64,000 nucleotides of DNA from Alteromonadaceae bacterium (GTDB lineage: Bacteria > Pseudomonadota > Gammaproteobacteria > Enterobacterales > Alteromonadaceae): NCBI GenBank assembly GCA_013216015.1, contig JABSOI010000020.1:39488-103487 (forward strand), in the 5' to 3' direction. The translations under genes were made by a program, and so were the position numbers. Position 1 is the stretch's first letter. The number at the start of each line of letters is the position of its first letter. This document shows positions 61,264 to 64,000 of the stretch, piece after piece. A model generated the notes under the pieces. That model had not been told where the DNA came from and did not search any database. It worked only from the letters and a program-made list of their open reading frames with translations.

Positions 61264-61869
61264 TTAATACATCCTTGAGATGTCTAATAACTCTACTTTA
61301 TTGTAATTACATTTAAGCAAGTTAAGCTTAAAACCACGCCAAATAGATTTATTATTGATTATAATTTTTGTTGCTAGTCAAATTTGAGGTGGCACTTTTG
61401 CAGAAATGCAACTTGATGTCAACAGAATTTAGTTGTCGAAAAAAACCAATGTTTATTAATCCGGCCTTACTATTGACCTGTACGAAAATAACTGTTTATT
61501 CACTTCAGGTGCCATTGCTAGTCATTGTTTTTATTGATAAATATTTACTTAAAGTCAAAAGGCAACACAGATCCTACCAGTATTAACAATTATATTGCAA
61601 ACAAATTACACGTATGCTTTAACAACCCAAATCTCACCTATAAATGAGTAAAAACCTTTAAATATTAATCTTTTATATTTACTGTTTTTATTAAACCTCC
61701 CCCTTCTAGAAAATATCCAGAAAATCTCAGTTTTGTTTAATTATTTTTTTGAAAATAAATTTATTTATACCGTTTTTTTATAAATATTGTGACAATTACT
61801 GGATTTAAAACACATCTAATATTAACATCTCAAAATAATGCCAAGGATTAAGCAAAATAATACAAAATC
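61264..61869. other. 606-bp divergent regulatory region of the flagellar locus
   Basis: Very AT-rich, between the divergent TPR genes at 61263 (minus) and 61870 (plus). Promoters for the whole operon must lie here. A TTGGC...AAGC sequence on the minus strand near 61340 is a poor sigma-54 match. No gene is supported. The small plus-strand frame at 61368-61586 lacks a ribosome site. Confidence 0.4.
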
Positions 61870-62586
61870 ATGATGAATGAAGAAACCACACAAATATCCG
61901 TTGATACAATATTAAAAGAAGTCATATTACTGATACAAAATTCAGAGCATGAAATGGCTATATCTGTTCTTGAAAAAGCACGACATAAAATTCTGGACTG
62001 TGCAGAAATTCATTATTTATTAGGTGCCGAATATGCCGAAACAGGACAAATGGATGCCGCAATAGAACAAATGAAGCATGCCGTCAAACTAAAACCGACA
62101 ATGCATACCGCAATAATTCAATTGGTATTAGCACAATTAGTTAACTTTGATGAAGCTGGCGCTTATGATACTTTAATGCTTTTAACTGAGGATGCCCCTC
62201 AGGAATTCATCTGTATTAAAAAAGCACTGATATGTTTATTTGAAAACCAATTAAGTGAGGCTTCTCTGTTACTTAATCAGGCAATAGAATTAAACCAGAC
62301 TAATGAAGCACTAAACCTAGACCTGACAAAACTAATATCTAATATTAAACAGGCTTCAGAAAATGAAAGTTCTGTTTCAGATAGCTTACAAGATTCTACG
62401 TTTGAGCAATTTGGTACAAAACCATCCGATATTTTGCAAGACTATAACTCGAATATTGCAGCTAAGACGAACAATGTTCATAACAATAAATCGGATAAAA
62501 CTAAAGTTAAAAATAAAGCTCAAAATAAAACTGATGATGGCTCTGCTAATTCAGCATTATTATCTATTTACGATAACTTAAATTAA
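61870..62586 (+). CDS. TPR-repeat protein, divergent from the flagellar operon
   Basis: This is a 238-residue protein. N-terminal two thirds are TPR-like (AEIHYLLGAEYAETGQMDAAIEQMKHAVKLKPTMHTAIIQL). The C-terminal third is a disordered Asn/Lys/Ser-rich tail ending SANSALLSIYDNLN. No signal peptide. It resembles export-chaperone architecture, and its divergence from the flagellar operon suggests shared control. It starts at ATG 61870 (ATGATG) with a weak ribosome site, followed by a strong terminator. Confidence 0.75.
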   Translation: MMNEETTQISVDTILKEVILLIQNSEHEMAISVLEKARHKILDCAEIHYLLGAEYAETGQMDAAIEQMKHAVKLKPTMHTAIIQLVLAQLVNFDEAGAYDTLMLLTEDAPQEFICIKKALICLFENQLSEASLLLNQAIELNQTNEALNLDLTKLISNIKQASENESSVSDSLQDSTFEQFGTKPSDILQDYNSNIAAKTNNVHNNKSDKTKVKNKAQNKTDDGSANSALLSIYDNLN

Positions 62587-62597
62587 CATGTTTGAAT

Positions 62598-62642
62598 AAA
62601 GCTAAGTTGGCTGACGAAAGCTAAACTTAGCTTTATTTTTTG
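62598..62642 (+). terminator. Rho-independent terminator after the plus-strand TPR gene
   Basis: AAAGCTAAGTT and AACTTAGCTTT form a perfect 11-bp stem followed by ATTTTTTG. Confidence 0.85.
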
Positions 62643-62679
62643 TCTGATTCAAACTTTACTGTATTTTTGGAATAATAAA

Positions 62680-63039
62680 ATGGTCGCAGGGATAAATAAA
62701 TCAATAACACCTAAAATCACCAGTACGGGAAAAACAAAACGGTTATCGCAAAATAAGAATAAACCTACCTCCCAAAGTGCAGACTTATTAAAAATCAGTA
62801 ATAAGTCCGAAATTATTAAACAAGTAAAATTTCAACTTACAAATCTTCCGTCACCTCATTCCAATGAAACAGTAAAAAAAGCGCTAATTAGAGCAACTAT
62901 TACAGCCCAATATGGAGAGAAAATAACATTGGAACCAAATTTTCATGACATGTATATACATATTGAAAAATCAATGAAAGATAGTCAAGTTATTGATAAA
63001 TTAATTGCTCAAGTGATGAACGATTTGAATATTGGTTAA
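62680..63039 (+). CDS. Orphan 119-residue protein beside the flagellar locus
   Basis: The N-terminal 45 residues are basic and disordered (KTKRLSQNKNKPTSQS). The C-terminal 75 are helical (SEIIKQVKFQLTNLPSP, NETVKKALIRATITAQYG, MYIHIEKSMKDSQVIDKLIAQVMNDL). No family is recognised. Size and layout would suit an anti-sigma factor, chaperone or secreted substrate, but none of these is shown. It has its own promoter because a terminator precedes it. Confidence 0.5.
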   Translation: MVAGINKSITPKITSTGKTKRLSQNKNKPTSQSADLLKISNKSEIIKQVKFQLTNLPSPHSNETVKKALIRATITAQYGEKITLEPNFHDMYIHIEKSMKDSQVIDKLIAQVMNDLNIG

Positions 63040-63047
63040 CTTGTAGC

Positions 63048-63126
63048 GGAAGCGTCATAACTTTAGTTTTAAGTGGTTATAATCTATACTATGGTGACAT
63101 GAACTTGATTGAGTGAATTTAAAATG
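63048..63126 (+). repeat. 79-bp direct repeat, copy 1
   Basis: From GGAAGCGTCATAAC to GAATTTAAAATG it is identical to 63741-63819. It contains a TATAAT box. It abuts the right end (GGCTCTTTCC) of an ISL3-type fragment. Confidence 0.9.
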
Positions 63127-63751
63127 GCTCTTTCCACTTTCCTGTTGGTCAGATTTCCAGCATCCTGTAACCCTGTAGATCTATGGTCAATCTTTGAAAT
63201 AGAGACGCTGTTTTTGTGAATCCATAGCACCGTCTTTTCACTACTTTTATTTTATTATTAAGCCCTTCAACAAAGCCACTATTTTTCCTGCTCTTAAAAT
63301 AATTGGCAATGCTAGGTTTATATTTTTCGAGCGTTTCAACAAACGTATCAAAACACGTTAAGTCACTTTTTTTGACTTGAATAATCCATCTGTCAAGTTT
63401 AGCAATCGCCGATTTTCGTTTACAATGTGTATTGAAGATTTGAGTTAACTTTAATGCGTAGCTATGGGCTTCTTTTAATGATGGTGAGTATTGATACAGC
63501 AGCGCCAGTTTGCCTTTATCTGTTTCTGTTAAACATTCATATTGCTTGCGTAAGATCCACATCATGTCTTTTAATTTAGCGTACTCATCAGCGGATAATG
63601 CAGACTTCAGCCTTTTCATTTCCTTAATTCTTAAATTATCCAAAGGCTTCCGATATAGCTTTACCACATGATAACGATCCACCACAACCTTCTGTTGTCC
63701 AAATACTTCAACCGCGGCATTGACAAAGCCATCATACATAGGAAGCGTCAT
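63126..63751 (-). mobile_element. Truncated ISL3-family insertion sequence
   Basis: The left boundary GGCTCTTTCCACTTTCC resembles an ISL3-family terminal repeat. The transposase reading frame runs leftward from the junction with repeat copy 2. The other IS end and the transposase N-terminal half are missing. It is flanked on both sides by the same 79-bp sequence rather than by an 8-bp target duplication. Confidence 0.7.
63149..63751 (-). pseudogene. C-terminal half of an ISL3-family transposase
   Basis: This 200-codon frame begins TLPMYDGFVNAAVEVFGQQKVVVDRYHVVKLYRKPLDNLRIKE, the middle of an IS204/IS1001/IS1096/IS1165-type transposase (about 400 residues when complete). It continues to NSGFVEGLNNKIKVVKRRCYG, which carries the last DDE glutamate (FVEG), and ends LDLQGYRMLEI. 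The zinc-finger and HTH N-terminus is lacking. The ATG used by the frame falls in the 79-bp repeat. Confidence 0.85.
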
Positions 63752-63819
63752 AACTTTAGTTTTAAGTGGTTATAATCTATACTATGGTGACATGAACTTG
63801 ATTGAGTGAATTTAAAATG
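63741..63819 (+). repeat. 79-bp direct repeat, copy 2
   Basis: It is identical to 63048-63126 and leads directly into the ATG of the partial gene at 63817. Confidence 0.9.
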
Positions 63820-64000
63820 AGAAAAGGCTGTCGCATACTGTTTGAATCTTACGATTTGGATGATCCTAATGTAGTTTTGAGTCACTCCATCATTCAAGAT
63901 TACCCATTGTCTAAACCTACAAGCTGTTTAGATTTTTCATTGAGTCATGAAGACCAAATTCATTTACTTCAGAAAACATTAGATAAGATCCTACAGGAAA
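63817..64000 (+). CDS. Start of an unrecognised protein (cut by window edge)
   Basis: ATG 63817 opens a frame of at least 61 codons to the window end: MRKGCRILFESYDLDDPNVV, then LSHSIIQDYPLSKPTSCLDFSLSHEDQIHLLQKTLDKILQE. No family is assigned with confidence. It may be the first ORF of another insertion sequence. Its upstream sequence is the second copy of the 79-bp repeat, including a TATAAT box. Confidence 0.5.
   Translation, partial: MRKGCRILFESYDLDDPNVVLSHSIIQDYPLSKPTSCLDFSLSHEDQIHLLQKTLDKILQE

Noticed and set aside
61320..61360. Sigma-54 promoter upstream of the flagellar operon (TTGGC...AAGC on the minus strand)
   Set aside because: The spacing between the GG and GC elements is one base too long and the -12 element is AAGC rather than TTGC.
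61368..61586. 72-codon plus-strand ORF in the flagellar divergent region
   Set aside because: No ribosome site, no recognisable domain, and very AT-rich.

Overview
The window looks like a chromosomal segment of an AT-rich marine gammaproteobacterium of the order Alteromonadales, most like the Colwelliaceae (Colwellia/Thalassotalea). The evidence is an SSB ending in DDDIPF, a divergent efp/epmB pair, mtnN followed by a cbiB-like gene, repeated GGATGGGTT-type hairpins, REP-associated transposase remnants, and a long flagellar operon. This placement is inferred from gene content and composition only.

Left accessory region (1-16 kb). Almost everything is on the minus strand. It contains a partial nucleotidyltransferase/PEP-synthase-like protein, a decayed tyrosine recombinase, and a surface-polymer pair. 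The pair is a TagB/TagF-like glycerophosphotransferase followed by a protein fusing a YidC/Oxa1-like membrane domain to an LtaS/sulfatase-type domain. Next come a secreted S41 peptidase, an orphan gene, an FcoT-like hotdog thioesterase, a sulfotransferase and a PLP decarboxylase. A graveyard of toxin genes follows: a PIN_12 remnant and a hipBA operon whose hipA is frameshifted and interrupted by an IS1595-type element with an 8-bp target duplication. Two large palindromes, probably operators, lie upstream of that hipB.

Core region (16-31 kb). Mostly ordinary genes: ssb, a DUF2726 protein, mtnN, a cbiB-like gene, a rhodanese, efp/epmB, a flavin/PNPOx-like protein, a small P-loop kinase, an Xre membrane regulator, two GNAT acetyltransferases, an FKBP isomerase, a DUF3750 lipoprotein, an MFS transporter and an APC amino-acid transporter.

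Remnant-rich region (31-37 kb). REP-like repeats, two different fragments of REP-associated transposases, a MITE-like palindrome, IS66-like and IS21 (IstB) scraps, an intact hipBA module, a lipoprotein, and a five-unit 30-bp tandem repeat.

Flagellar region (37-63 kb). A very large secreted LamG/PKD/FN3 protein with one CxxCH site lies downstream of a 26-gene minus-strand operon. In transcription order the operon is TPR, fliQ, fliR, flhB, flhA, flgF, flgG, flgA, flgH, flgI, flgB, flgC, fliE, fliF, a tiny fliG-like gene, fliH, fliI, fliJ, fliK, flgD, flgE, fliM, fliN, fliO, fliP and a FliA-type sigma factor. It encodes a complete export gate, ATPase complex, MS ring, rod, P/L rings and hook. 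The switch is reduced: the FliG position holds only about 117 residues, and FliM lacks the CheY-binding N-terminus. No motAB, flagellin, filament cap, hook-junction or chemotaxis gene is present in the window. The simplest reading is a non-canonical flagellar system. The more interesting one is a flagellum-derived export apparatus that may not rotate. A second TPR gene and an orphan gene are transcribed divergently from the same intergenic region.

Right edge (63-64 kb). An ISL3-family fragment lies between two identical 79-bp direct repeats, and the second repeat leads into an ORF cut by the window edge.
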